A stretch of DNA of 64,000 nucleotides, taken from Gemmatimonadota bacterium (GTDB taxonomy: Bacteria; Gemmatimonadota; Gemmatimonadetes; Longimicrobiales; Gaopeijiaceae). Shown one piece after another: positions 17,335 to 27,600 of this stretch. The translations under genes were made by a program, and so were the position numbers. The notes under the pieces are model-generated. The model made no database searches, was not told the origin of the DNA, and saw only the letters and a program-made list of their open reading frames with translations. The stretch is taken from NCBI GenBank assembly GCA_028873815.1, contig JAPPNN010000014.1, positions 1 to 64,000 on the forward strand, given 5' to 3'. Each line of letters begins with the position of its first letter. Positions within the stretch are counted from its first letter, which is position 1.

Positions 17335-18369
17335 TCATCTGAACTGCCCCAGAAAACGCATGTCGTTCTCGTAGAAGAGCCTGAGGTCCCGCACCCCGTG
17401 CCGCAGGAGCGCAACCCGGGCGGGGCCCATCCCGAACGCCCAGCCCGTGTACTGCTCCGAGTCGTACCCCACGTTGTCCAGCACCGCGGGGTCGACCATG
17501 CCGGCACCCATGATCTCGATCCAGTCGGTCTCCTCTTCCCGCCCGTCCTCGCGCACGATGATTCTCTTGACGTCCACCTCCGCCGAGGGCTCGGTGAAGG
17601 GGAAGAACGACGGGCGAAACCGCACGCGGGTGCCCGGTCCCCAGAAGCGCCGCGCGAACTCGGCCAGGGTGGCCTTGAAGTCCACGAACGTCACGCCTTC
17701 GTCCACCACCAGCCCCTCGATCTGCGCGAAGGCGGGCGTATGGGTCGCATCGTATGTGTCCCTGCGGTAGACCATGCCCGGCGCAACAATGCGGATCGGA
17801 GGCGGGTACTGCTCCATGGTGCGGATCTGTACCGGAGAGGTGTGGCTTCTGAGCAGCAGGCCCGGCGCCAGGTAGAGCGTGTCCTGCTCGTCCGCGGCGG
17901 GATGATCGAGGGGCGTGTTGAGGGCCACGAAGTTGTACCACTCCGTGTCGACCTCGGGGCCGCGGGCACGCGTGAACCCCAGGCTGCGGAAGATCGACCA
18001 GATGTCGTCGACGGCCCGGGTGACGGGATGAATGGTGCCCTGCCAGGCGGTCCGCGCGGGCAGCGTCAGGTCCGGCTCGTCCTCGCTGGACGCGCCATCC
18101 CGGGACAGCGCCGCCCGCCTTTCCTCCAGGGCCCGGTCGAGGGCGCCCTTCACCCGATTGGCCTCGGCGCCCGCGGCCGGCCTCTCCTCGGGGCTCAGTC
18201 CTCCCAGGCGCCTGAGGCACCGGGACACCAGACCATCCCTGCGGCCCAGATAGCGGACGCGAATCTCCTCCAGTTCACGCGGATCGCGGGCCGCCCGGAC
18301 CTCCGCAAGGGCGTCCGCCTCCAGCCTCCTCAGGTCCTCGATCACGAATCCGCGCGCAGCCGGAAGCAC
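17335..18369 (-). CDS. pheS: Phenylalanine-tRNA ligase alpha subunit
   Basis: Catalytic subunit of phenylalanyl-tRNA synthetase. The N-terminal coiled-coil arm is followed by the class II core: HPVTRAVDDIWSIFRSLGF (motif 1), LLRSHTSPVQIRTM and IRIVAPGMVYRRDTYDATHTPAFAQIEGLVVD (motif 2 region), and FGMGPARVALLRHGV (motif 3). Length 344 aa is typical. The first codon is GTG at 18369 with a weak ribosome site; a GTG eight codons later is an alternative. Confidence 0.96.
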   Translation of the reverse strand: MLPAARGFVIEDLRRLEADALAEVRAARDPRELEEIRVRYLGRRDGLVSRCLRRLGGLSPEERPAAGAEANRVKGALDRALEERRAALSRDGASSEDEPDLTLPARTAWQGTIHPVTRAVDDIWSIFRSLGFTRARGPEVDTEWYNFVALNTPLDHPAADEQDTLYLAPGLLLRSHTSPVQIRTMEQYPPPIRIVAPGMVYRRDTYDATHTPAFAQIEGLVVDEGVTFVDFKATLAEFARRFWGPGTRVRFRPSFFPFTEPSAEVDVKRIIVREDGREEETDWIEIMGAGMVDPAVLDNVGYDSEQYTGWAFGMGPARVALLRHGVRDLRLFYENDMRFLGQFR

Positions 18370-18411
18370 CCGCGGGATCCGTCCCCCGCGGGGCTCTGTC
18401 GCCGCCTTGCC

Positions 18412-18771
18412 CTACCGGTTGAGGGCCGACTTCGCCCGGTCCGCGAGCGACGCAAAGGCGTCCGGACTCCGAATCGCGAGGTCGGCGAGCGCCTTCCGAT
18501 CCAGCTCGACGCCGGCCCGCCGCAATCCGTTCATGAACCGGGAATAGGACAGGTCGTTCTGGCGGGCGGCGGCGTTGATCCGGGTGATCCACAGGCGGCG
18601 GAAGTTCCGCTTCTTCTTCTTCCGGTCCCGGTAGGCGTGCTCCCACCCCTTCTCGACGGCATCCTTGGCCGTCCGGTACAGGTTCTTGCGTCCCCCGAAG
18701 TAGCCCTTCGCAGTCCCGAGGATCTTCTTCTTTCGCCTATTCCGTGCGACGGCGCGAGTCGAACGCGGCAT
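18412..18771 (-). CDS. rplT: 50S ribosomal protein L20
   Basis: A 119-residue basic ribosomal protein needed early in 50S assembly. The start [29 protein letters not shown] and the ending region [13 protein letters not shown] are characteristic. In many bacteria L20 also represses its own operon by binding the infC-rpmI leader. Order infC-rpmI-rplT-pheS-pheT is conserved here. Confidence 0.97.
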   Translation of the reverse strand: MPRSTRAVARNRRKKKILGTAKGYFGGRKNLYRTAKDAVEKGWEHAYRDRKKKKRNFRRLWITRINAAARQNDLSYSRFMNGLRRAGVELDRKALADLAIRSPDAFASLADRAKSALNR

Positions 18772-18804
18772 CGGTCTATTCTCCTGGCATTTACAACTGT
18801 GTTT

Positions 18805-19002
18805 CTATGTTCCCGGAAGCATCCGGCGGATCCGCCCGGCATCGGCCTTCGACGCCGTGGTCTTGCTACGAAGCCTGCGTTTGCGCTTCCGCTTCTTCTT
18901 CGTGAGGATGTGCGACTTGTAGGCCCGCATCCTGGCCAGCTTCCCCGACCCCGTCCTACGGATCCGCTTCGCGGCACCCCGGTTTGACTTCATTTTCGGC
19001 AT
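18805..19002 (-). CDS. rpmI: 50S ribosomal protein L35
   Basis: A 65-residue very basic ribosomal protein. [21 protein letters not shown] followed by [14 protein letters not shown] is diagnostic for L35. It lies between infC and rplT on the same strand as expected, 63 bases after infC. Confidence 0.96.
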   Translation of the reverse strand: MPKMKSNRGAAKRIRRTGSGKLARMRAYKSHILTKKKRKRKRRLRSKTTASKADAGRIRRMLPGT

Positions 19003-19065
19003 GGGTTTCTCCTGAATTCTCGTCGTGGTTGGTGCAGGAAGGGCAGTCCCGTACCGCCCGCACCC

Positions 19066-19578
19066 CTATTTCACCGGGGTGAGGATCATCGACATCTGAC
19101 GACCCTCGAAGTTCGGATACTGTTCGATCTTGCCGAGTTCGCCGAGATCCTCCGTAAGGCGGAGCAACACCTGGCGCCCCAGCTCGGGATGCGTGATCTG
19201 TCTGCCGCGGAACATCATGGTCAGCTTGACCTTGTTCCCCTCCTCAAGAAAGCGCCGCGCGTGGCGGAGCTTGAATTCGTAGTCGTGGTCTTCGATCCCG
19301 GGCCGGAATTTCACTTCCTTGATCTGGGTCGTGTGCTGTTTGCGCCTGGCCTCCCGGGCGGCGCGCGCGGCCTTGTACTTGTACTTGCCGTAGTCCATCA
19401 TGCGAACCACCGGCGGTCGTGAATCGGGGGCCACTTCGACCAGATCCAGTCCCCGTTCGGCGGCCCGGGCGCGCGCCTCGTCCAGCGAAACTATTCCGAT
19501 CTGTCCTCCATTCTCTGCGATCAGTCGAATCGGGCTGATTCGGATCTGCTCGTTCACTCTGACACGTCTTTCCGCGAT
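19066..19578 (-). CDS. infC: Translation initiation factor IF-3, probably starting at AUC
   Basis: IF-3 binds the 30S subunit and checks start codons. The product contains RVNEQIRISPIRLI, the N-domain QIGIVSLDEARARAAERGLDLVEV, the linker MMDYGKYKYK, and the C-domain KEVKFRPGIEDHDYEFKLRHARRFL. Upstream of this the frame stays open but does not look like IF-3, and no ATG, GTG or TTG lies at the right place. AAGGAG is followed after nine bases by ATC at 19578-19576, giving a 170-residue protein of normal length. IF-3 genes often use AUU, AUC or AUA so that IF-3 can restrict its own translation. Placement of the start is therefore inferred from the strong ribosome site and family length. Confidence 0.92.
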   Translation of the reverse strand: MAERRVRVNEQIRISPIRLIAENGGQIGIVSLDEARARAAERGLDLVEVAPDSRPPVVRMMDYGKYKYKAARAAREARRKQHTTQIKEVKFRPGIEDHDYEFKLRHARRFLEEGNKVKLTMMFRGRQITHPELGRQVLLRLTEDLGELGKIEQYPNFEGRQMSMILTPVK

Positions 19579-19853
19579 CTTGGAACTCTCCTTGTTGTTG
19601 GGGTGGCTCAAGGCCCCCGTTTTTCGCCGCCAGTCACCCTGCGCCGCTTCCGAAACGGATTCGCCGGCTACCAAAAAAGGCCCGGAAGACCGGGCCTCGT
19701 GACCTGGCGGTGAACGCACTTGCGCCCGCCGCCGACCTGGTACCCGGAAGCCCGATAGCTACGAGGGTGAGAGGCTGTCAGTCCTCTGCTTCCTGATTGT
19801 CAACACCGCCAGCCGTCGAGGTTTCGCCGGCTCCCCGACGACGGCAGGTATAG
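19579..19853 (-). promoter_or_regulatory. Long 5' leader of the infC-rpmI-rplT-pheST operon
   Basis: About 275 bases separate the promoter start point from the infC start codon on the minus strand. No protein-coding gene on either strand is convincing in it. The leader carries an intrinsic terminator in its middle (19673-19696) and two related segments, GGGCTTCCGGG near 19735-19745 and GGTCTTCCGGGCC at the terminator, which could compete for pairing. Such leaders in other phyla are bound by L20 or respond to IF-3. Which signal acts here is not visible. Confidence 0.6.
19673..19696 (-). terminator. Intrinsic terminator or attenuator in the infC leader
   Basis: On the minus strand GGCCCGG, loop TCTT, CCGGGCC and then TTTTTT form a perfect seven-pair stem with a U-run. 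It lies about 160 bases after the promoter start and about 95 bases before the infC start codon, so it must be read through to express the operon. This makes it a likely attenuator; it is the only clear intrinsic terminator seen in the window. Confidence 0.85.
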
Positions 19854-19859
19854 ATTTAT

Positions 19860-19889
19860 ATGATAGGCAGTCCGGTGGCCGGCTGTCAA
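19860..19889 (-). promoter_or_regulatory. Strong sigma70 promoter of the infC operon
   Basis: On the minus strand TTGACA (19884-19889) and TATCAT (19860-19865) are spaced by 18 bases, and the -10 region is embedded in an AT-rich stretch CTATCATATAAATC that stands out from the GC-rich context. The expected transcript start is near 19853. The -35 box overlaps the upstream region of the divergent cytochrome operon on the plus strand. Confidence 0.75.
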
Positions 19890-20036
19890 GACTCGTGTTC
19901 AGGCACCGGATCCCGCGCTTGCGCCGTTTCCGAATCCTCACGGATAATGAACCCCACAGCCCCCGACGCATCCGGTGTTCCGGCCCATGATGCCGTGTCC
20001 GAGCCGGCAGGCCCGATTCCGGGACAGGAGTGGCCC

Positions 20037-22943
20037 ATGAGAAAAAGGATCCGGACAGCCGCGCGGCGGGAGTTGCCGACGCTCCTGCCACCCGGATTGC
20101 AGAGGCTGCTGTCGATCGCGCTGGCGCTGGCCGGTTTCATGGTCGCCGACACGATCTATCTGGTCCTGGTACGTCTGGCCGACCGCGTGGGGCTGGAACC
20201 CTTCGCCCTGGGTGCGTCGAATCTTCCCCGCTTCTACCAGACTCTTCTCCTCGCCCACACAGGCGCCGGGCTGCTGCTGGCGGCGCTGATGGCCGCGTTC
20301 CTCGTGACGCACCTCCCCAGGGTGTGGCCACGCCAACACGCGGGGGCAGTCTGGACCGGGGCGTCCTACGCGGCTTTCGGCCTGACGCTTGCCGCGAGCG
20401 GACTCTTCATCACTTCGGAAGCCGCGAGCCAGGGCAACAGCTGGGCCTGGTGGCTACACAGCGGAATGGCCGTGCTGGCCGTCGCGGGCTATTGGGTGCA
20501 TCGCCGGGTGAGCCACACACCGCCCACCGCCGCTCGCTTCGCGCGGTTCCTGGCCGCTGCGGCCGCCGCGAGCCTCGCGTTCTTTGTCGTGCACGGTGCA
20601 GAGGCGGTTCACACGGGCGGATCTCGCGACGCGCCGGTCGTCGGCGCGTCGGTGGCGGGTGGCGTCGACCGCGACGCAGCCGCACTCCAGCAGGGTGATT
20701 TCGGGCCATCGGGTTGGGTGCCCACGGGCGCCGTGCCCCCCGAGAGTCCATTCTTCCCTTCTCCCGTGACAACCACGACCGGAAGGTTGCTGCCACGCGG
20801 CTTTCTTGCTCCAGATGAATCGGATACCGACCCGGGGGCGGTTCGAGCCGAGGCCGATGCCCGCGGCTTCGTTGTGGAGGCGCGCATCGGAGCCGAGGGC
20901 TGTGGCCGGTGTCACCAGGACATCGTCAACCAGTGGTCGGAGTCGGCGCACCGCTTCGCATCGTTCAACAATCCCTTTTACGAAGCGACGATCAGGAGCA
21001 TGCGCTCCGAGTCAACGGAGTCCAATCGCTGGATCGAACGTCACCTCGCGTCTGCAGGCGACGCTGGCGGCGACGTGGGGCGCGCCAAGAGCAAGTGGTG
21101 CGCGGGTTGCCATGACCCCGTACTCCTGCTGGCCGGCGCGATGACGAGCGAGATCGACCGCGGTTCGCTGGAAGCGCAGGCGGGCCTCACGTGCCTGGCG
21201 TGTCACGCGATCGACCGCATCCATGACCTGACCGGAAACGGCAACTACAGTATCGCGGACCGGTCGGAGGACCCCTATGTCTTCGCGTCGTCACCCCAAG
21301 GGTCGCCGGGTCGTTTACTTCACGACGCTGCACTCAAGGCGCGCCCCCGCGCGCACGCCGCGCGCATGCTCAAGCCGTTCTTTCGAGAAGCCGCGTACTG
21401 CGCCACCTGCCACAAGGTCGGCCTCACGGAGCCGGTCAACGGATATCGCTGGCTGCGTGGCCAGAACGAGTTCGACAGCTGGGATGACAGTGGCGTGTCT
21501 CTCAACGCCGCGCGCACCTTCTACCTGCCTGCGGAACGCCAGGTGTGCCAGGACTGCCACATGCCGCCGGAGCCCGCGCCGCTGGGCGACCTCGCCGCGG
21601 AAGACGGCATGGTGCGCTCCCACAGGTTCGTCGCGGCCAACACCGCGCTTCCCTTTCTCAGAGGCGATGACGCGACCCTGCGGCGCATTGCGGATTATCT
21701 CAGGGCCGACAAGCTCCGGATCGACATCTTCGCGGTACGAACGCCGGGGGCGGACTCGGCCCGGCTGCTTGCGGACGAGGGATCGCCGTTGCCGTCCGGT
21801 GTGCCGATCACTTTCGACGTGGTGACGCGGAATCTCGGCGTAGGGCACACCTTCCCGGGCGGGACCAACGACTCCAACGAGGGATGGATCGAGTTCACCG
21901 TCACCGACTCCCTGGGGCGGCGCCTCTTCGGGAGCGGTCTTGTGGGGTCCGACGGGCATCTTGATCCGAACGCGCACACCTTCAAGTCGGTGCTGGTCGA
22001 CATGAACGGCGACGTGATCGACCGGCGCAACGCCCAGGACATCCACACTGCGGTCTACGCCAACGTCATCGGGCCCGGCGCCGCCGATCTTGCGCACTAC
22101 CGGCTCACCCTGCCGACGACACTGGCCAACTCGCCGCTGACGGTGACGGCGCGACTGCTGTGGAGGAAATTCGAGCGTGCATACACCGAATTCGCGTTCG
22201 AGTCGAACCCCGCGGGCTTCCGCGGTTTCGATGCGCCGCCCGAGTTGCCGATCACGGAGATTGCGTCCGACTCAGTGCGCATCCGCGTGACCGCTTCCGG
22301 CGCCGGTTTCACGGTGCCGGCGGCGGAGTCGGACTGGACGCGCCACAACGACTACGGGATTGCTCTGCTGTTGGAGGGTGACCTGCGTGGTGCCGGCCAG
22401 ACCTTCGCCCGCGTGGAAAAGCTGGCTCCCGGCCGGATCGACGGACCGCTCAACCTCGCCCGCACGGCCCTGGCCGAGGGACGGCTCACGCTGGCCTACG
22501 CGGCACTGGAACGCTCCGAGGCGATCGATTCCGGCAACCCGAGGTCGGCATGGGTGTGGGGCCAGGTGCTGCAGGAGGACGGCCGCTACGAAGACGCGGC
22601 GTCCGCGTACCGTCGGGTGCTGCGGGACTTCCCGAACGACCGCGCCGCCTGGCGGGCGCTGGGCAGGACGCTGTTCCTGGACGGGCGCTACCAGGAGGCG
22701 CTGGTCGCGCTGGACCGCGTGGTCGACATCGATCCGGAAGACCGGGTCGCCCACTATCACCGCATGCTGTCGTTGCGCGCGCTGGGCCGCGATGAGGCGG
22801 CGGCGCGCGCCGAAGCGGCGTACCTCTACTACGGAATCGACGAGTCCGCGCAGGAGATCACGCGGGCCTACCGGGCCCGCCATCCGGGCGCGAACATCAT
22901 GGCGCAGCGGATCCGCATCCACCGGCTCGAGATCATCCGATGA
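20037..22943 (+). CDS. Membrane pentahaem cytochrome c with C-terminal TPRs
   Basis: ATG at 20037 is preceded by CAGGAG at seven bases, better than the in-frame ATG at 19947. Residues about 25-190 hold four to five hydrophobic helices. Five CxxCH haem sites follow: GCGRCH (about 289), WCAGCH (355), TCLACH (386), YCATCH (455) and VCQDCH (504), in a cytochrome c554-like arrangement with many spare histidines. Residues about 590-760 form a beta-rich region, and the last 200 residues are TPRs (VWGQVLQEDGRYEDAASAYRRV and later). The domain order suggests electron transfer in the periplasm linked to protein binding. It starts the three-gene set with two CRTAC1 proteins; the next gene overlaps by four bases. 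Redox partner unknown. Confidence 0.85.
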   Translation: MRKRIRTAARRELPTLLPPGLQRLLSIALALAGFMVADTIYLVLVRLADRVGLEPFALGASNLPRFYQTLLLAHTGAGLLLAALMAAFLVTHLPRVWPRQHAGAVWTGASYAAFGLTLAASGLFITSEAASQGNSWAWWLHSGMAVLAVAGYWVHRRVSHTPPTAARFARFLAAAAAASLAFFVVHGAEAVHTGGSRDAPVVGASVAGGVDRDAAALQQGDFGPSGWVPTGAVPPESPFFPSPVTTTTGRLLPRGFLAPDESDTDPGAVRAEADARGFVVEARIGAEGCGRCHQDIVNQWSESAHRFASFNNPFYEATIRSMRSESTESNRWIERHLASAGDAGGDVGRAKSKWCAGCHDPVLLLAGAMTSEIDRGSLEAQAGLTCLACHAIDRIHDLTGNGNYSIADRSEDPYVFASSPQGSPGRLLHDAALKARPRAHAARMLKPFFREAAYCATCHKVGLTEPVNGYRWLRGQNEFDSWDDSGVSLNAARTFYLPAERQVCQDCHMPPEPAPLGDLAAEDGMVRSHRFVAANTALPFLRGDDATLRRIADYLRADKLRIDIFAVRTPGADSARLLADEGSPLPSGVPITFDVVTRNLGVGHTFPGGTNDSNEGWIEFTVTDSLGRRLFGSGLVGSDGHLDPNAHTFKSVLVDMNGDVIDRRNAQDIHTAVYANVIGPGAADLAHYRLTLPTTLANSPLTVTARLLWRKFERAYTEFAFESNPAGFRGFDAPPELPITEIASDSVRIRVTASGAGFTVPAAESDWTRHNDYGIALLLEGDLRGAGQTFARVEKLAPGRIDGPLNLARTALAEGRLTLAYAALERSEAIDSGNPRSAWVWGQVLQEDGRYEDAASAYRRVLRDFPNDRAAWRALGRTLFLDGRYQEALVALDRVVDIDPEDRVAHYHRMLSLRALGRDEAAARAEAAYLYYGIDESAQEITRAYRARHPGANIMAQRIRIHRLEIIR

Positions 22944-24667
22944 GGGCGCGCGTGCTGCTGCTGGCATGTGCCGTGTGTGGCTGCGGGGATCCGCCGGCCG
23001 ACGACGCGCCGGCCTATGTGGACCGGTGGTACGCAACGCGGTCCGAGGGCGCCGTGACCACCCGCCTGCGCTTCACCGAAGTCGCCGCCGAGGCCGGGAT
23101 CGACTTCGCACACGAGACGGGCGCGTTCGGCGAAAAATGGATGCCCGAGACGCTCGGCAGCGGGGCGGCGTTCCTTGACTACGACGGCGATGGCCTTCCC
23201 GACCTGCTGCTGGTGAACAGCGACTGGTGGCCCGGACGTGAGGGGCGCGGCAACCGTCCCACCCAGCGCCTCTACCGCAACCGCGGCGGTGGGCGGTTCG
23301 ACGACCGCACGGAAGCCGCGGGCCTCGACCTCTCGCTCTACGGGATGGGAGCGACCGTGGGGGACTACGACGGCGACGGCGACCCCGACATCTACCTGAC
23401 CGCGGTGGGTCCGAACCGCCTGTTGCGAAACGACGGCGGCAGGTTCACCGAAGTCACCGCGCTCGCCGGTGTGGAAGGCAACCCGCCCGAGGGGCCTCCG
23501 GCGTGGTCGACCGCGGCGGTCTGGGTCGACGTCGATCTCGATGGCTGGCTGGACCTCTACGTGTGCAACTATGTGAAATGGACGCCTGAGACCGATCTCT
23601 TCACGACCATCGACGGCACCACGAAGTCCTACGCGACGCCCCAGCAATACGAGGGAGAGTCCTGCCGCCTGTACCGGAATCCGGGGAACGGGGGCAGGTT
23701 CACCGACATCACTGTCGCCGCGGGCCTCTACAACCCGGAGGGAAAGTCCCTCGGCGTGGCCGTCACGGACTTCAACATGGACAGCTGGCCGGATCTCGTG
23801 GTGGCCAACGACACGCAGCGCAATTTCCTCTACCGCAACGAAGGTGACGGCACCTTCGTGGACATCGCCGTACGCGCCGGCGTAGCCTTCGACGAGGCCG
23901 GCCGTGCCAGGGCGGGCATGGGCATCGATGTCGCCGATCTGACCGGCGAGGGCGGCTGGTCGATCGCCATCGGCAACTTCGCGCACGAACCGCTCGCGCT
24001 GTTCACGAGGATCGGCACCGATCTCTTCCAGGACCGGGCCGGGGCTGCTCGTCTCTCGCGCCCGACCATGGTACCGCTGACCTTCGGCGTCGCCTTCGCC
24101 GATTTCGACCTCGACGGCACCCTCGACATTGTGGCCGCCAACGGCCATATCGAGCCCGGCATCAACGCCGTGAGACGGGAGCAGACCTTCGCGCAAGGCC
24201 CACAGCTCTTCCTGGGAAACGGCTCCGGCGGGTTCGACGACGCCAGCACCGCGGTGGGCGAGGATTTCGGGGAGCCGGTCGTCGGGCGTGGCATCGCCCA
24301 CGCCGACATCGATCTTGACGGCGACCTCGACCTGCTGCTGACGGTAAACGGCGGCACGCCCAGGCTGTTTCGCAACGACCTCGATGGGGCCTCGGGCATC
24401 GGCGTGCTCCTCGAGGGCACGGCACCCAATCGCGACGCGCTCGGAGCACTCGTGACCGTCTACGCTGCGGACCGCGGTCAGCGGCGTTTCGTGGCGACGG
24501 GATCGTCGTATCTTTCCCAGTCGTCCCTTCGGCCGCTCCTCTTCGGTCTCGGGGAAGCCCTCGCGGCGGACAGCGTGCTGGTACGATGGCCGGGCACCGG
24601 GAGGGTCACCCGTGTGGGGCCCGCGCCGGCGGGTACGACGGTGACCGTACGCCAGGAATCCAGATAG
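22940..24667 (+). CDS. CRTAC1-family exported protein with FG-GAP/VCBS repeats and ASPIC domain
   Basis: The start overlaps the upstream cytochrome (ATGA). The N-terminus VLLLACAVCGCGD looks like a lipoprotein-type export signal. The body contains repeated calcium-loop motifs of a seven-bladed integrin-like propeller: DYDGDGLPDLLLVN, DYDGDGDPDIYL, DVDLDGWLDLYV, DFDLDGTLDIV and DIDLDGDLDLLL. The C-terminal about 80 residues (GALVTVYAADRGQRRF to VLVRWPGTGRVTRV) match the ASPIC/UnbV domain. Such proteins are extracellular or periplasmic; in this phylum they often occur beside multihaem cytochromes, but their role is not established. Confidence 0.88.
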   Translation: MRARVLLLACAVCGCGDPPADDAPAYVDRWYATRSEGAVTTRLRFTEVAAEAGIDFAHETGAFGEKWMPETLGSGAAFLDYDGDGLPDLLLVNSDWWPGREGRGNRPTQRLYRNRGGGRFDDRTEAAGLDLSLYGMGATVGDYDGDGDPDIYLTAVGPNRLLRNDGGRFTEVTALAGVEGNPPEGPPAWSTAAVWVDVDLDGWLDLYVCNYVKWTPETDLFTTIDGTTKSYATPQQYEGESCRLYRNPGNGGRFTDITVAAGLYNPEGKSLGVAVTDFNMDSWPDLVVANDTQRNFLYRNEGDGTFVDIAVRAGVAFDEAGRARAGMGIDVADLTGEGGWSIAIGNFAHEPLALFTRIGTDLFQDRAGAARLSRPTMVPLTFGVAFADFDLDGTLDIVAANGHIEPGINAVRREQTFAQGPQLFLGNGSGGFDDASTAVGEDFGEPVVGRGIAHADIDLDGDLDLLLTVNGGTPRLFRNDLDGASGIGVLLEGTAPNRDALGALVTVYAADRGQRRFVATGSSYLSQSSLRPLLFGLGEALAADSVLVRWPGTGRVTRVGPAPAGTTVTVRQESR

Positions 24668-24682
24668 CTGGGAGGAGTCGGC

Positions 24683-27600
24683 ATGACGCCGATGAGGCTT
24701 ATCATGGCCATCGCGATCGCCATCGCGGGAACGACGGCTTGCGGGGATGTCGGCAGCGACCCCGCGACGCTGCTGACGATCCAGGCGGTCGGGCTCGCGC
24801 ATCTCGAAGAGAACAGGCTCGACCAGGCCGCCGCCGAGTTCGAGCGGCTCGTGGAAATGGCCCCGGACGAGGCGGCGGGATTCGCCAATCTCGGACTCGT
24901 GTACCTGCGGATGGGACGCTTGCGGGAGGCCGAGGCCGCCGTTCGCCGGGCCCTGGACCTCGAGCCGAACGACCCGGACGCACGGCTGGTCATGGCGGAC
25001 ATCCTGCTCGCCGGCCAACGGGGGGGCGAGGCCCGGGAGGAACTTGCGGAAGCGCTGGCAGTCGATCCGGGGCACGCCCGGACGCTGTACGCGCTGGCGT
25101 CTCTCGATGCCGATTCGAGCCGCCAACCGGCAGTCTCCCGTCGAGCCACCACACTTGCCGACCTTGTTGAGCGTCAACCCGGCAACGTCGCCGCGCGAAT
25201 CGAGCACATCGAGGCTCTTCTGATGGTGGAAAACCCCGACTCCGCCGCGGCAGGCCTTGAAATGCTCCGACAGATCGTGCCCGTGTTCCCGGTAGAGGGG
25301 CAGGATCTCTTCCATGCGGCCCTGCAGGCAGTCAGGGTGAGCGACGCTGCCGGTGCGCTGGAAGCCTTGCTGCCCCTTCACAACGTCATGCGCACGACCC
25401 CGGTTTACCAGCGGGGCCTGCGCGATCTCGCCGGACCGGGCGGCGTGCTGGCGGGCTTTCCGGTCGTCACATTCAGCGAAGGCATGGGCGGGGACGAGCG
25501 GGACGCCGAGTCCGTCCTGGCATCGCTTCGCTTCACCGATGTGACCAGGAGCGCGGGCATCCCCGGCGGCGGCACCGGGGATGCCGCCAGCGCCCTCTCC
25601 GTCGTCGACTACGACGGTGACGGCGACACCGACATCTACGCCGGCGGCCGGCTGCTGCGAAGCGATCCCGCCGGCTTCACCGACGTGACCGACGAGGCCG
25701 GACTCAGCGGGCCGCCTCCCGCCGCAGCGGCCTTCGGCGACTTCGACAACGACGGCGCGCTCGACCTCTACGTGGCTCGGGGAGAGCGCGGAGCCCTCTT
25801 TCGGAACCTGGGCGACAACTCCTTCGCCGACATGACCTCGTCTCTTGGCGTGGCGCTTCCATCCGGGACTCCGCTCTTCATCGACTACGACCATGACGGG
25901 GACCTCGACCTGGTGCTGGCCGGCGGCGGCGCCATGCTCCGCAACAACCTCGACGGCACCTTTACGGACGTCACCGCATTCGCGGGCGTCGAGCAGGCAG
26001 CGGCGGACGGGGGATCGGCGGCATTTGGCGATTTCGACGACGACGACGACCTCGACTTCGTGTTCGCCGACCCCGGAGGCGCGCTGCGACTCTACGACAA
26101 CGAACGCGGGGGACGCTTCATCGAACGCGCCGCCGAGCGCGGCCTCGCGGTGGCAGGGCATGGAGTCGTCTCGGTCGGAGACTACAACAACGATGGTTTG
26201 CTCGACCTGCTCACGGCGCCCAGCGGTGACAGGGGAATCGCGCTGTGGTTGAACCAGGGACGCGGCCAATTCGCCGCGGACGAGCGACCCGAAGCCCTAC
26301 TGGACGCCACGGCCGGTGTCTCCGTCCGGGACGGAGTCTTCCTGGATTTCGACAACGACGGCTGGCTTGATGTCGCTCTGGCCGTCGAGACCGCCAGTGG
26401 CGACGGCACCATTGCGCTGTTCCGCAACGCTGCCGCCGGGCGCTTCGACGACGTCTCGCAACTCGTGCCTCCCCTTCCCCCGGTGCGCCGGATCGCAGCC
26501 AGCGACTTCGGTCCCGATGGCGACCTCGATCTCTTCGTCACGACCCGGGACGGATTGGTGCGGCTGCTTCGCAACGATGGCGGCAACGGGAACCGCTTCC
26601 TGAGCATCCGGCTTGTCGGGCTTTCCACCGGGAGCGGGAAGAACAACCACTTCGGGATCGGAGCGAAGGTCGAGGTCCGGGCGGGCGCCCTGTATCAGAC
26701 GCTGGTCGTCGGGCAGCCGGAAATCCATCTCGGCCTCGGACAACGCCCCCAGGCCGATGTCGTGCGCGTGCGATGGCCCAACGGGGTGCCCCAGAACATC
26801 CTCTACAGCGGCGCCAACCAGTCCATCGTCGAAGAACAGATCCTCAAGGGCTCGTGCCCGACGCTGTTCGCCTGGAATGGAGAACGCTTCGAATTCGTTA
26901 CCGATATCCTGTGGAAGAGTGCGCTGGGAATGCCCACCGGCCTCATGGGGCGCGGTGACGCGCAATACGCGCCGGCGGAGGCGTCCCGGGAATACCTCCG
27001 TATTCCGGGCGACGCGCTTCGCGAACGGGACGGCGTCTACGAGCTTCGGGTCACCGACGAACTGTGGGAGATCTTCTATATCGATGAGATCGATCTGATC
27101 GCCGTGGATCACCCGAAGTCCGTCGATGTCTTCGTCGACGAACGCTTCGTGCCTCCCCAGCCTCAGGTCAGCCTCGAACTCCACCAGGTCGCGGAGCGGC
27201 GGCGCCCACGGTCGGCTACGGACCACCTGGGGCGCGACGCCCTCCCGGCTCTTGCCGCCGCGGACGACGTGTACGTAGGGGACTTCGAGCCGCTGCGCTA
27301 TCAGGGCGTGAGCGAACCGCACGATCTTGTGCTCGACCTGGGAGACTTCGCGCCGGGCGAACAGGTTCGGCTGCATCTGCGCGGATGGATCTATCCGACC
27401 GATGCAAGTATCAACGTCGCGCTTTCCCAGTCGCGGGCACTCGGGACCGTCATGCCTCACCTGCAGGTCATCGGGGCGAACGGGCAGTGGGAAACCGTGG
27501 TTCCCGCGCTCAGCTTCCCGTCCGGAAAGAACAAGATGATCGTGCAGGATCTCACCGGGCTCTTTCCCACCGCCGACCACCGCGTTCGCATCCGCACCAA

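Noticed and set aside
22868..26269. A long open frame on the minus strand opposite the CRTAC1 genes (over 1100 codons)
   Set aside because: Low-complexity valine/arginine-rich translation, no domain signal, and fully opposite genes with clear FG-GAP repeats; such mirror frames are expected in GC-rich DNA.
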